A DNA stretch of 64,000 bases from Nymphalis io (taxonomy: Eukaryota > Arthropoda > Insecta > Lepidoptera > Nymphalidae). Each line of letters opens with the position of its first letter. Within the stretch, counting starts at the first letter, position 1. A program made the position numbers and the translations under genes. The stretch is from NCBI RefSeq assembly GCF_905147045.1, contig NC_065888.1:2547001-2611000 (forward strand), written 5' to 3'. This document shows, in pieces, positions 32,771 through 44,800 of this stretch. A model generated the notes under the pieces. The model saw only the letters and a list, made by a program, of their open reading frames with translations, searched no databases and was not told where the DNA came from.

Positions 32771-35700
32771 TAACCCTAAATTAATTTAACAATAACAATA
32801 GTTGTAATTAATAATATAATGTTATGATGCTGTTAAGTATTTTTTTAAGTCGAAAAAAATCTGTAAATCTGTATATAACTATAACTAGACTGCTTTAAAA
32901 ATATGCATGATTACTCCGTAGAAGAATCATAAAAATCGCGCATATTTAAAAAAAAAACACGCATCGACAAAATTGGGAAAAACTGAGAACGCATTTTTTA
33001 ATTATAAGACTATTTTTATTTTATTACATAAATTATGTTAGTAATTCTAGATACTATCTAAGCCAATAATAGATATTAAATCAATGTGTTCCCGCCGTAG
33101 ACTATAACCATAGGAAGTCGTAATTAACGAGAGTGCCATAACGCGTTTCCCTTCCGGGCTGCGTGCATCGCACGACATTATCGTATTGTGTAAAGCCTCT
33201 TCATGCTCGTTCATAAGTTACTTTAAAGTTATGCGCTCGGACTGGGTGAATTATTTCAATTTGCGAGGAATAGTTTCAAAGTAATAAAGTTTTTAGGGGT
33301 TGTTTCGCATGACTCGTTTTTGTTGGCGCATAAAGATGATTAAGATTTCAAATCTTATCTCAACTTGGGTCGTCTTTCAAGCTACCTAACATTTTAAAAA
33401 CATTATTAAGTTACTTGTAATAGTTTATTATTAATCTTTATCGATTGCGACCGAAATGTCACGTTGTTTTGTCAAGTGATTTATATTATTCTGCTTCACT
33501 TATACATAATAAAATAGTATGTATGTGACTTTGCAAGTATATAATATATGTATTTTGTATTATATCCCGATTTGATAATGAAACCAGGAGGTTAAATGAT
33601 ATAACTTTTAAACGGCTACTAATAAATCTTAAGTTTTTGCTTACTGTACATTGAATAAATCGCGTTTTTTTAGTTTTTTCAATCTCCATTTTATATCATA
33701 TTTCAATTAGCATAATGAATCGGCTTATAACATTGTTGAAACATTACCAAGTGTTAAAACAAAATCATTGAAAATACATTAAATCATCCTACATCAAAAG
33801 CTTTATCAGCCCCATTTGCCTCTAAAATACGCATCGAAAAGTAATATTCTAAATAACAATACAAAATCAGTCACAAAGCCTACCGCATTGATCAGACAAA
33901 TGTTAAAATTGACACAATATACACAAATTAATGAACGATCAACTGAAAACATTACAGTATCGGCGTTGGCAATTTCAACTCATTTGTAAGAGCAATTATA
34001 AACCAGTGTAATCAGGCCGGGCATGTGGTCGTGATCCCTGATGCTTTGGCGCAATAAAGTGATTAGTATGAATATGGAAAATAGTTCTCGTATGTCTAAA
34101 TATTGAATGTCAACAAAATTACTATTTGTTTAATATCGATGCTTTTATTTAACCTTTTCCCTTAAGTAAGGAATACACATGCTATAAAATAGAACAAAGT
34201 CATACAAAGTGATGTTACTTAGTAGCATGCAAATAGCAGATTTAAAAAAGAGTATGCTTGTTAAAAAGTACATTATTTAATCGCACGCTATTTTTTCATA
34301 GCTAGTACAATGTGTGTGACGGGTGAAAGAAAGTGTGCTTAAAAGCAAGTCTGAATATATTTAACGAGTAAGAGATGATTTATAAAAACTTAGTGCTAGT
34401 TTGATTAGAGCTCGCGATCTTTAGATATTCACTTATTTTTTAAATCTTTGGTTTGTAAAGATACAAGACATTTGTTTTGTTGACAATTGTACTTCATTTG
34501 TAACTATGTAATGTATAGCTGGTTATTATCTTTAACATTTTTAAAAGTGTAAATTCCATCGATTAATAATTATACTATTATATAACAATAATTTTAAGTT
34601 TAATCTTAAATCACTGAGGTGGTGAAAACCATTACGAAGCCGACCAGTTATTTTTTATTATTATTATAATTATTATTAATTGAATAATTGCAAATATGGT
34701 TCGAATGTGATTGTTTGCAAGTTGTAAAATTTTTCAAAGCCAGCACTATGTTGATCAGTCATAATTAAACTTTCGATTACAATAAAAATTATGTGGTGCA
34801 CGTAGCATATTTCTCCAATAAAAAACCTACCCCCTGTACTGGTAACAAAGCTTAATAAGAATTTAAATATTGAGAATTATAGATCAATTACTAACTTAAA
34901 ATAATTGGCATAGAGTTCAATTTCGTTTAGATTGTAATGTGGTTTAAGCTCATTATTGTATTCTGTAGCTTTAAAGTTGGTCTGTACACATTAATATATT
35001 ATCACAGCTCGTTCGTTTGAACTCTATAAAGGAATTAGTTCCCTAGAGTTCAGACCAGTATCAGTTGCTTCTTATGCATTTAGATAAAGCATTGTTTGTA
35101 CAAAAATTATAATCAATATTTTTTTTTTCATAAAAATCAGGTGTTCATGTATTAATAATACATTTCCTATAAAAGACAAGATAACAAGACGACAAAAGAT
35201 GACTTTATTCTGTTTTCTGGGGTCATGTAATTCTGGTGTATTCTGTATCACTGTAGGTGAAGCTGTTAAATGTGGTTTTTTTCTTCTTATGTTTGTTAAA
35301 TGTACTGTTAAAAAATGTCACAGTCTTATCCACTATTGTTTTTTTTATACCGAAACCGGGACGTGAAATCAAATATTGTTAAAAATATTTCTAGCACTGT
35401 CGATTCTATATCATATTACATCTATAGCATAAATGTATATAGTAAAAATGTCAATGCTTAACATATTATAAGCCAAATAAAATATAATCCTATTAAGTAT
35501 TTTCACATCAGACAGGTTGTTATGTTATGTTCTCATTGAAGAAGTAAGTTATCATAAATAGTTTTTCATATATCTTCAAATAAATTTGGAGAGAAATTCT
35601 ACGAACTCAATAACTTATTAAATCTGCTGAATCAATTTAAAACTAAGCTCATTAATATTGTGTCTACCGTCCTTCGTCGTAATGTCATCCTTAGGCCCCC

Positions 35701-36213
35701 CTTTTCGCATTACCCGACTCAACTCCCTCATCCTTCCATTTACGTAGCATTCTTTTTTATGTTCTACTCCTAGAGATTATAAAACAAATAACATGCAATG
35801 TCTATTTGAACAGCTGTTTAGGCACTAATCTATACAATATGATAGCAGCGTCGACGCGGCGAGTTTGCGGTCTCTATGCACATAACACGAACATGCGGTC
35901 CAGTGCCGGTAGGGATAGCGCTCTAAATATGAATCTCTAAGGTTGTCTTCAAGTTTATCAATCAATGCAATTTTATAGTATTACAAAAGTAAATATTATG
36001 CGTAAATTATAATGTTTTCAGTAACTATTATCGGAGGTTACTATTTTTATTTTCAAAGAATTGTTATGTGTCTTTTTTATCATATTTTGATCACTGGATG
36101 AAAGAAAATTGGCAGAATATAATGGGTAGACTGCCTAAATCTTTGAGATTGCTGGTGAGTTTATTCTACAAGTACCTAATTAAATTCAAGACAACGGCTT
36201 CAAATCTGGTAAG
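32771..36213. other. Unique AT-rich sequence with two GC-richer patches
   Basis: 33095-33250 (cttccgggctgcgtgcatcg, with a TAATTA site) and 35838-35935 (gcgtcgacgcggcgagtttg; gccggtagggatagcgctc) are GC-richer, non-repetitive and without supported frames, so they are candidate conserved non-coding or promoter DNA. The rest is AT-rich with nothing recognised. Confidence 0.4.
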
Positions 36214-36490
36214 CTGGTGGTAGGGCTTTGTTCAAGCTCGTCTGGGTAGGTACCACCCAATCATCAGATATTCTACCGCAAAACAGCAATACTTGATATT
36301 GTTGTGTTCCGGTTTGAAGGGTGAGTGAGCCAGTGTAATTACAGGCACAAGGGACATAAAATCTTAGTTCCCAAGGTTGGTCGCGCATTGGCTATGTAAG
36401 CGATGGTTGACATTTCTTACAATGGTGATGGTTGACTACTTACCATCAGGTGGTCCATATATTCGTCCGCTTTCCTAATCTATAAAAAAA
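36214..36490 (+). mobile_element. Short repeat family A, full length
   Basis: The copy runs from ctggtggtagggctttg to cgctttcctaatctata and a poly-A run. It is a good reference for the family, with only a small deletion around acaatg...gtgatgg. Confidence 0.95.
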
Positions 36491-36511
36491 GGCCCGTTGA
36501 ATTTTAATTGT

Positions 36512-36652
36512 CTTTGTTTTCATAATTCATCCCATACACGCGGTGACGCAAAATTGCTTGCTCAACCCGATTTGGAGAAATGCGGTAAAATAAGCTTCAA
36601 GGAAAAAAAGCCTTAGCTTAGCAGTAAGTCAATTGTAGGCTGTTACTTTTGG
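36512..36652 (+). mobile_element. SINE family C, 3' half
   Basis: cataattcatccc, cgcggtgacgcaaaa, cccgatttggagaaatgcgg, aagccttagcttagcag and gtaggctgttac match the family C end. Confidence 0.7.
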
Positions 36653-37215
36653 TCTATTCATACTATTAATTAAAGTTTTATATAAATATCGAGTTAATAT
36701 ATTATGTATAATAACATAAACACATGTGAATTAAAATTTCTTAAAAGTTACCGATAATATAATCTATATAAATTAATGCATGGAAAATGACAATCTTTGA
36801 AATAATCGCTATCAATTTAATTATTTGTCTGTTCAAACAACTCTAACAATAAGTATTTCTATATGTTTACTTACAGTTTCACACGAGGCTTTTGCCAAAG
36901 GCATCCCTTAATTAATATCATAGCCGGCGAGGCCTAATGAATGGGCGGTGTAACGTGTCGGACAAAAAGTGGCCCGTCATACAACACGCACGAATATCAA
37001 CGGTTAGCTTTACAGCTCCGCTATAAACCGCGTACGAAACGCTAGATGTCAAAATGATAGGCACATATTGGTCGGCTATTGATTTTCGCCGGACGTTGTC
37101 TGACGCTGCGAATTTATTTTAGTTGTCTACCATTTCATTTTTGACGAGAGTTATTTTATTGCTTTTATGGATTGATTGTTTTATCATTCAATTAAATTAT
37201 AATACTTCTTAATAT
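36653..37215. other. Unique sequence; GC-richer patch
   Basis: 36900-37110 (catagccggcgaggcc; gggcggtgtaacgtgtcgg) is GC-richer with no frame or repeat match; possible conserved non-coding DNA. Confidence 0.4.
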
Positions 37216-37462
37216 ACCGAGATGGCTCAATGACAAATGGGTAGAACACATGAATCGTAGAAGATGATCGCGGGTTGAAACCCAAGCGAGCACCGCTGAA
37301 TTTTCATGTGCCTAATATTCTTAAGCTTCATGTGTCTAATTTCACTGAAATTCTGTGACATTTGTATCCACCAACCCGCATTGGACAAGTGTGTTGGAAT
37401 AAGCCCTAAACCTTCTTTTCAAAAAGATAGGAAGCCTTAGCCCAGCAATGGGATATTAACAT
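37216..37462 (+). mobile_element. SINE family C, near full length, diverged
   Basis: ccgagatggctcaatgac, gcgggttgaaaccc, accgctgaattttcatgtgc, cgcattggacaagtgtg and cccagcaatgggatattaac. The eaaacatc-type middle is partly deleted. Confidence 0.85.
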
Positions 37463-38049
37463 GTATTCTAGAAAATGATACACGGTTAGTTTGAGAAACT
37501 TGATGAAAAATAAATTTTACACAAATGATGAAGCTCGAGTTGGACTTTAAATAAAAAATGTCGTTTGTTTTTTTTTTATTTTGAAGTCGTACTGTATAAT
37601 TAACTTTTATATTTTAGCTCGTATGACACGACCGCTGGGAAGGCAGCAAAATAATTAAAAATAACCTGCTCGAAAGAACTATTAACAATCTCACACAACT
37701 TCCATAGTCCAAGGTAATTGTACAAAGTGTTATGAAAGTTAATTATATTTAAGTTTACTTTGTGTGAGTGTGTTGAAATTGGCACTACTCCAAGAAAAAT
37801 ATTAACCTCTTAGATAGAATACATTTCGAGTGGGTTTATCTAATTTGTGAAGATTATGTATGATATAAATAGATTTTCTAAAGTTCCTTTCTAAATTTGT
37901 CGTATTAAATTAAAGTAAATACATGATTTACTACATAATAATACTTAATTGAATGAAATCTGATATTGGTCAAAATATAAAAGTTCACTTTATATGGAAC
38001 ATACTGTTATAGCCTTTGAAGCCCACTGATGGGGAATTCACAGGCTAAA
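37463..38049. other. AT-rich sequence without recognised features
   Basis: Nothing gene-like recognised. Confidence 0.6.
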
Positions 38050-38143
38050 GAACTTGACATAATTAATATATTTTGTCCTTTTCATCCCGTTTAACTGGAT
38101 TTTTTATTATGACGTGGGCGAAGCCGCGGCTGAACCGCTAGTT
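38050..38143 (+). mobile_element. Helitron-like 3' end
   Basis: The segment ends gacgtgggcgaagccgcgg followed by ctgaaccgctagt. This is the small hairpin plus CTAG terminus typical of lepidopteran Helitrons, followed by a T-rich target. The 5' end is not located. Confidence 0.6.
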
Positions 38144-38308
38144 TTTTATACATTTATGGTAAATTTATATTTATGCTTATATTGAATAGCTTATAGCTGA
38201 AAGTTTTTTTGGCGGAACGCGGATTATCTAGAATACTAGATGGATTTAGCTTTTTGTTGCATTTATTAGTCCAATTGTCGACTCCAAGGCGTGGGCTGTG
38301 CGATGCCC

Positions 38309-38344
38309 TGGAATACCTAGGTATCCTTATACCTAGGTATTCCA
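38309..38344. repeat. Perfect 16-bp inverted repeat with 4-nt loop
   Basis: Arms 38309-38324 and 38329-38344 (core atacctaggtat) are exact reverse complements around CCTT. The stem lies exactly where the recognisable R1-clade coding sequence begins. Confidence 0.9.
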
Positions 38345-39685
38345 AGTTTCGGGAGCTGTTCAACGAATGTCTGCGCAGCGGGCAGTTTCCTAAGCCTTGG
38401 AAGCAAGGGAATTTGATGCTCTTGCCGAAGGTGGGGCGGCCACCAGGCTCCTCCTCGGCATCAGGATAGTGCTGCTGAACGAGATGGGCAAATTGTTTGA
38501 GAAGATTCTCGCAGCCCGCCTGGTTTAACACCTCGATGAGGTCGGTCCGGGTCTCTCGGAGGCTCAGTTCGGGTTCAGGGCGGGTCGTCCAACGGTCGAC
38601 GCCCTGAACGTCCTGAAGACTCGGACCACGGAAGCGGTGGCCTAGGGGTAAGTGGTCCTGGCGGTGTCATTAGACATTGCAAACGCCTTTAACAGTCTCC
38701 CATTCGAGATGATCAGGGAGGCACTCCGATACCAAGGGGTGCCGATCTATCTGAGAAGACTCTTGGAGGCGTACCTCCAGGACCGAGAGGTCCGGCGTCG
38801 GGTAGGCTGCGGCGTTCCACAGGCGTCGGTTCTCGGCTCAATTCTGTGGAACGTCGGCTTTGATTGGTTCTTGAGGGCACCCGTCATTACCGTACCTCAT
38901 TACCGCGACAGGGCGGGACTTTCGAGAGGCGTCCCGCCTGGACGAAGTTGGAACAACTTTGACCGTGGACCGAATGGAAATGCTGGGCCTGAGGGTATCC
39001 ATATCCAAAATGGAGGCTCTCCTCTTCCTTGGTCCACGGAGAGGCCCCCCTCTAGGGGCGAGTATCACCGTCCACGGGACGGTGATCAATTTACAGGCAG
39101 GCCAGATGAAGTATCTGGGCCTGACCTGGACGGACGATGGAGCTTCAGGCAGCACGTCTTGCAACTCGGCCCAAACCTCGGCAACGCTGCTGCCACCTTG
39201 GGAGCCACGTAGGAGGACCGGGATCACTATGTCGGCGCCTCTATGCTGGCGTAGTGAGGTCGATGGCACTGTACGGTGCCCCGATATGGGTCGACGCGCT
39301 AATTTCTCACAACTGGGCCCTTTTACGGAAGCCGCAGAGGGTCATAGTGGTGAGAGCGATAAGAGGGTATCGTTTAGTGTCTTGGGCAGCGGCGACGCTC
39401 CTCACGGGCGACCCGCCCTGGGAACTCCAGGTGGAGGTGCTCGCAGAGGTGTACCGCTTCCGGGTCGAGGCGAGAGACCAAGGCGACCGTCCAAGATCGG
39501 CAGAAGTCGGGTAGATCAGGGCTTCTAGCCCAGCAAGTCCTGATAGCCCAATGGGAGGAGGACCTAGGGTCCCCCACAGCGGGCCTGGCGACAGTAGAGG
39601 CAGTACGTCCCCACTTGAGTCGCTGGGTCAAAAGAAAAGGAGGCACGCTCTTGTTCAGATTGACGCAGGTACTTACCGGACTCAC
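38341..39685 (+). pseudogene. Broken reverse transcriptase of the R1-clade element
   Basis: In order: KFRELFNECLRSGQFP, a 1-nt deletion near 38460, LLNEMGKLFEKILAARL, a stop in place of a Gln at about 38525, EAQFGFRAGRPTVDAL, stops at about 38643 and 38649, motif A SLDIANAFNSL (about 38670), and motif B GVPQASVLGS (about 38815). Motif C (YADD) is not found: around 38890-38910 sequence seems to have been deleted. After further frame changes come GLRVSISKMEAL, YAGVVRSMALYGAP (about 39245), RAIRGYRLVSWAAATLL and HLSRWVKRKGGTLLFRLTQVLTG (ending near 39680). The cysteine motif expected at the C-terminus is gone, replaced by the tail sequence. Confidence 0.85.
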
Positions 39686-39858
39686 GGTAGCATGCGAAAG
39701 CGATCCCGTGGCCCTCCTTGTTAAGACGGAAAGGATACCGCTGGTTTTTTAGTGGGTATTCCGTTGTTCGGAGCGCACTCGGCGCCTTGGAAACCGGCGA
39801 GCCCCATTGTTCTCTTGTGGGAAACGCGTTTCGCGTTTTTTTAGCGTTAAAAAAAAGG
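39686..39858 (+). repeat. R1-clade 3' tail, copy 1
   Basis: It begins ggtagcatgcgaaagcgatc, continues ttaagacggaaagg and ggcgagcccca, and ends ttttagcgttaaaaaaaa. It matches copy 2 at 40279-40430 in order. Confidence 0.8.
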
Positions 39859-40278
39859 TACAAGATGGCGCGGCGGGAAGTGTCACCTTCCTGCCACGAG
39901 TATCGTGCGCCTATCGACACGACGGAGTGTGCCGCGTGGGTCCCCCAGAGGAATCCCTTGGCGGCAGTTGTCGGCGGAGACCTCTCCATGCCGAGCATCA
40001 TCTCAACACTATGCTCGGAAGCGAGGAGTGCTAGTCGGAAATGGTCTTGTTCTGTGAAAGTGTGATGTCGCAGAAGGAGGCCGCGGAGAGGAAGCGGGAA
40101 GAGAACGCCGCTGCAGACCTGCTTCGCCGAAGAAGACCGGGGAGAAGAAAGAGGCGCTATGCGCACTTTCTCCCTCCGCCGCAATAGGCGTCGCCGTGAC
40201 TAGGGTGGTTCCCAGTACCCTAGTAATCCCCCTGGAGAATGGAGGTCTGCATAGGCAGGCCGTCCGTCAGAGCGTCGC

Positions 40279-40430
40279 GGTAGCATGCGCAAGCGACCCC
40301 GTGGCGCTCCTCGTTAAGACGGAAAGGGTACCGCTGGTACTCGGCACCTCGGACATCGGCGAGCCCCACATATCCCCCACTGTTTCCGTGGTTCCCCCAC
40401 GTGTAATGCGTTTTTCCAGCGTAAAAAAAG
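40279..40430 (+). repeat. R1-clade 3' tail, copy 2
   Basis: ggtagcatgcgcaagcgacc, ttaagacggaaaggg, ggcgagcccca and tttttccagcgtaaaaaaa. It lies 593 bp after copy 1. The sequence between (39859-40278) is GC-rich and probably LINE UTR. Confidence 0.8.
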
Positions 40431-40522
40431 CCCAATTGTCGAGGAAGGTTAAAGGCAAATAGCCTTTCAAACATCACGCTACGTGCAGTAACAAGAACGG
40501 AACACGAACGATTAATGCAGAT

Positions 40523-40551
40523 GAAACCGCGTGGAGCAGCTAGTAAATAAT
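40523..40551 (+). mobile_element. Possible Helitron-like 3' end
   Basis: gaaaccgcgtggagcagctagta resembles a Helitron terminus with CTAG. There is no further support. Confidence 0.3.
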
Positions 40552-41404
40552 TTTATTTTTTTAATTAGTAACTAGAAAATGATTCTTAAAAACAGTTTTA
40601 TTTAATCGCCGACAAAACAGACATTTGGTAGGTCCATATAAACGAATAAGTATAGCTTTTTATAATTTATAACACACCTCTACCCTATTGTTGGGGTAAT
40701 GGATGTCTGTGCCTTTAGATATCAGTGGTTGCCGTCTTTAAATTACTCACCGTTCAGGAAATGTAGCGTTACTCGTGACTGCAAATCCACTAAGCTGTAT
40801 TTCACACACTATTAAGATAAGGGACTTAAAACCTCTATCGCGTAAGACGTAATAGATATTTATTACATCCTGTTTAGGTCAAAGATTTATTTTGTTATAA
40901 ATAGCGTGTCCAAATTCATTATCTTGATATATTTCATAAATAAAAAAATATATGGAAATTATTTACATTGTATGGTCCAAATTTAAAATTAAAAACTATT
41001 TTATATCTTACTAGGCTTCGCTCGCCTCACAATTCATATTTGCTATTATATTAATTTCCAGGTCATTCTTCAAAGTGAAGGATTCCCGTATAAACTTTCA
41101 TCCCCTTTATTTATGTAGGATTTTTGAAAATTTAACCCTTAAGTTAGTGAACTTAGAGACATTGATCTAGTCTTAGCCCTGGATAAGGACAAATCTTATT
41201 AGGAAAATACTAGATATAAATCGTACATTTTTACAAAATTACTAATATTAGCAAGCACATAAAAGGTTATTCATGAAACTTTTAATTTAATGTGGAATTT
41301 AAATAAAACCATTCGAGATTTTGGTAAAATATTTCAATTATAAATCTAATCGAAATTTGAGCGAGTTTCGGTCATTTGGCCCATTTTTAAAGACCAGCCC
41401 TACT
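40552..41404. other. AT-rich sequence with a Helitron-like scrap
   Basis: 41012-41110 (family E: tactaggcttcgctcgcc; ttcccgtataaactttc) looks like the end of a common lepidopteran non-autonomous element on the minus strand. Otherwise nothing recognised. Confidence 0.5.
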
Positions 41405-41724
41405 AACCGTAATCGTAACAGCCTGTGAATGTCCCACTGCTGGGCTAAAGGCTTCTCCCTTTTTTGAAGAGAAGGTTTGGAGCTTATTCCACCACGCTGC
41501 TCCAGTGCGGGTTGGTAGAATACACATGTGGCAGAGTTTCAGTGAAATTGGATACATGCAGGTTTCCTCATGATGTTTTCCTTCACCGTAAAGGACGAGA
41601 TGAACTATAATCACAAATTAAGCACATGAAAATTCAGTGGTGTTTGCCCGGGTTTGAACCCACGATCCTCGGTTAAGATTCACGCGTTCTTACCACTGGA
41701 CCATCTCGGCTGGATCATCTCGGC
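41405..41724 (-). mobile_element. SINE family C, full length
   Basis: On the minus strand it starts with gccgagatgatccagccga, a head with a duplicated gccgagatg segment at 41700-41724. It runs through gggttcaaacccg, ccactgaattttcatgtgc and tgcactggagcagcgtggtgg-type body to cccagcagtgggacattc and cacaggctgttac. It is the best-preserved family C copy here. Confidence 0.95.
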
Positions 41725-41727
41725 ATG

Positions 41728-41878
41728 CACTGTTTCCTCCAAACTCAGAGCTCATACTGAGAAATTGCTGATAGAAAAACCTAAAAATCTTTATACAATG
41801 TTGAGCAACATGTTGGGATTTGAATCCTAACTTCGGGATCTGCACCCTTATCGGTTAAAAATTGGTCTAACGTAGTTT
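41728..41878 (-). mobile_element. SINE family B, diverged 5' half
   Basis: On the minus strand there is a head region with gttagaccaattttt, gcagatcccgaagttagg and a B-box-like gattcaaatcc. The body continues tttttctatcagcaatttctc and ctctgagtttgg. It abuts the family C copy. Confidence 0.6.
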
Positions 41879-44800
41879 TACATTTAACGTAAAAAAATGT
41901 TCCTTTTTGAAATATGTACGAGTAGATAAATATATCGTATTTGGTATCGGATTAAATTAATGACCACATTAAACTATCTCGCTTACCCTCGTTGGAAAAC
42001 ATCAATGCGACGGATGTTCTCCGATAAAATAATAATCAATTAAACGTACTACTGCTTTATGAAACATTAATTATTAATTATATTCTAAATAACGGTAACA
42101 AATATTTGTTACACGAATTAATAAAGCGACGCATTAATACCAATTATTTTGATATTGATTCGTGTGATTTTGCATACACATTGTTTGTGGTACCGAAAAA
42201 CCTAAGACTACCCCCCCCCCCCCCCTAAACATGGTCGAAATTGCATGGGCGAAACTGTTTTTTAATATTGCGAAGTAACTTCGTGTCTTTGGGTTTTTGT
42301 CTACGACGTGTACTTAACACGCTTTTATCAACTTGACGTCTATTTAATAGAATCTTATAATTCAATTATCAGGTTTTTTCTGACTTTCAAGTGTTATGAA
42401 ATCTTGGGGGTATTTTGTTTCATTAAAATAAACTTATAATCGAAGAGCATGAAAAAATAATCTTACGTTACAAGTAAAATAATTTAAATGAACTTTGTGT
42501 ACTGAGATGCTTATATTTTATATCTCTGACGAAAAACTAGCGACCAAAAATTTAGCGTTTCATTGCGATAATTAAAATTAACAAATACATTTTTTACCAT
42601 TCAGTGTAAATTTTATTTTTTGCTTTATTTAAAAATAATGTTTATAATAAAATGAAAATCATACAGATATCACTAATTAGAAAAATAAGTCTTAACTGTT
42701 TGGTATAAATATTTGTATATAATGAACTTATAATATGTCATATCATAAAATACATTTTTTTGTAAAAGCGGAGGAATGTAACCGGTATTATTTGAAACTT
42801 ACTGCGTCAGAAATTTGCACAATAAATCGTTAAAAATTCGATCTAAAGTAAAAAAAAAATTTGGTGTGCATATTTAACCATATGTAATAAAAACAAGTAT
42901 TAATTTGTGTGGAGTTGAGATGATCGGATTAACGCAAGACGCAATGACCTCAGTTTTTCAAAAGCTCTTAAATTTTTTCGTACACAGATATTCATACGGA
43001 AAATGAATGGAATATTAAATTATGTTGATCCTCATTTTGTATAAAACTGACGAAGCTTCTTGTTGGGCTTTCAAGATGCTTTTAAGTTAATGAATAAGTA
43101 AAAAATCTATTGACTATGATATACACAGATGTTTTATGCAAATTAACTTAAGATGTCTTTAAGAATAATATATACATTTATATAAATGTAATACAGTTAA
43201 AGTAATAAAAAAAATTATATTTTTTCAAAATTTCTTCGGTTATTAAAATTGCTTGAGATTTATTTTTAATCTAAGTATAAAATATATAAATATTTTTTTT
43301 TACTTAAGATTATTTTATGAAGGATTATTTAATGAGTATTTATAGTAAGAAGTAGGTTGTCGTGTAAATTTTCTTTTAAAATTTATTTTGTAATCAAGTT
43401 GAAGCAACGAGCATTTCTTATTTCCTGTTGTTAATTTAAACCTGAAATATTAAAACGACAGTCTTTATTTCAGTAGATTTAAAAAACTGTCATCAAGTCA
43501 AATTATTATATAAAAATAACAATGTTATCAATAATGCTACCATACAGCATACAGACAATATATACTTCCTATAGCCTTGTTTATTATTAATACATAATCA
43601 TTTCTGGATTTATAAATATTATTATATAAAATTCCTAATTTGTGTAATATAAACCATAGTATAATTAAGCATGATTTTATAATTATATTTTTACAAACCA
43701 GAAGTGAAAATTACTTCTTAAAAAAGAATACATAAATAAGTATTTGACTTTAGAATAAGAAATACATAAATAACAACAAAATTAATCATTAATTACTTTA
43801 AATTCTAACAAAACCGACTAAAAATGACAATTCAAGTAATTGTATGCTCGAAGCACCCAAACTTCGCACCAAAAGTGATATTCTTCGTCCATGACGAGCG
43901 ATGACGCACTTTTCTTTTTTTTAAATATATTCCGTCACAAGCAACTAATACATTCGGTCGAAGATTGTTAAGAATATTTATATTAATATATTTTATTCCT
44001 AGTGTGTGGAAATAACGCATAATTTCTTTTTTGTCACTGTCGGGTGTTAAAGAATGTGTGTCCGACATATATGACCATGATAATATATTTATATACACCA
44101 AAAGTCTATCCTTGAGCTACAATTACATTAGTATAACACAAAGGAAAATATTCTGAAAAATTTAAGTATCTAAAATTACTTTTAGATTTAAAGTAAAAAC
44201 CCTAGTTTACTTTGCACATGACATTAACCTTATCGATGGTACCAGGTATTAAAAACTAATGAAATATTTTTAGACGATGTTTTTATCGCAACGATGGAAG
44301 GACATTTTAAATTTGACAAGTTTCAATGTTTAAAAATTATTCGCTGTATAAGTTAGTAGATTGTCAAAGCAGAATGCATTTATTTGAAAGGAGCTTTTTA
44401 TTCGGAATGTTTTAAAAAAATAATAATCTATTTTCCGGTGTTAAAAATGAACAAAATTTTTTTTGGAATGGAATTGTAAAATGTAAATACGAATTCAGTA
44501 TTACTAAAAATAAAATAAAGAAATAATAAATAAAGGAAAATAATAAAACACTTGTTCATCATCATCATCATGACAATTCAATGACAATTCCCTGCTATAT
44601 TTTTAAAATTTGCAAGGAAACTCTAATGGAAGGTGTCGATTAGCATATGACAGCAGGTATAATTGTCAGCTCGAAAACTTCCGTTTAAAATATCAACATT
44701 TGGTAATTTTGAAATGTTTATTTTGATACAAAATTATATATAACATTTTTATACACGACGGTGATAATTATTATTATTAAGCCCTTATATTACGTGTGAA

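Larger units (their letters stand above)
38341..40430 (+). mobile_element. R1-clade non-LTR retrotransposon, 5'-truncated and damaged
   Basis: A GC-rich 2.1-kb block on the plus strand, in sharp contrast to its AT-rich surroundings. The RT-like part (38341-39685) has R1-type wording such as LRSGQFPKPWK, LDIANAFNSL and GVPQASVLGSILWN. It is followed by a 3' region whose tail occurs twice (39686-39858 and 40279-40430). Endonuclease and ORF1 are absent. Membership in the R1 clade is inferred from motifs known from lepidopteran R1-like LINEs. Confidence 0.85.

Noticed and set aside
39564..40184. 206-codon minus-strand frame over the R1 element
   Set aside because: It is a shadow of the GC-rich LINE sequence on the plus strand; the sense-strand wording is clearly LINE.
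43832..44101. 89-codon minus-strand frame containing RPNVLVACDGIYLKKRK
   Set aside because: It looks slightly protein-like, but frames of this length are expected by chance in 64 kb, and there are no splice sites or family resemblance.
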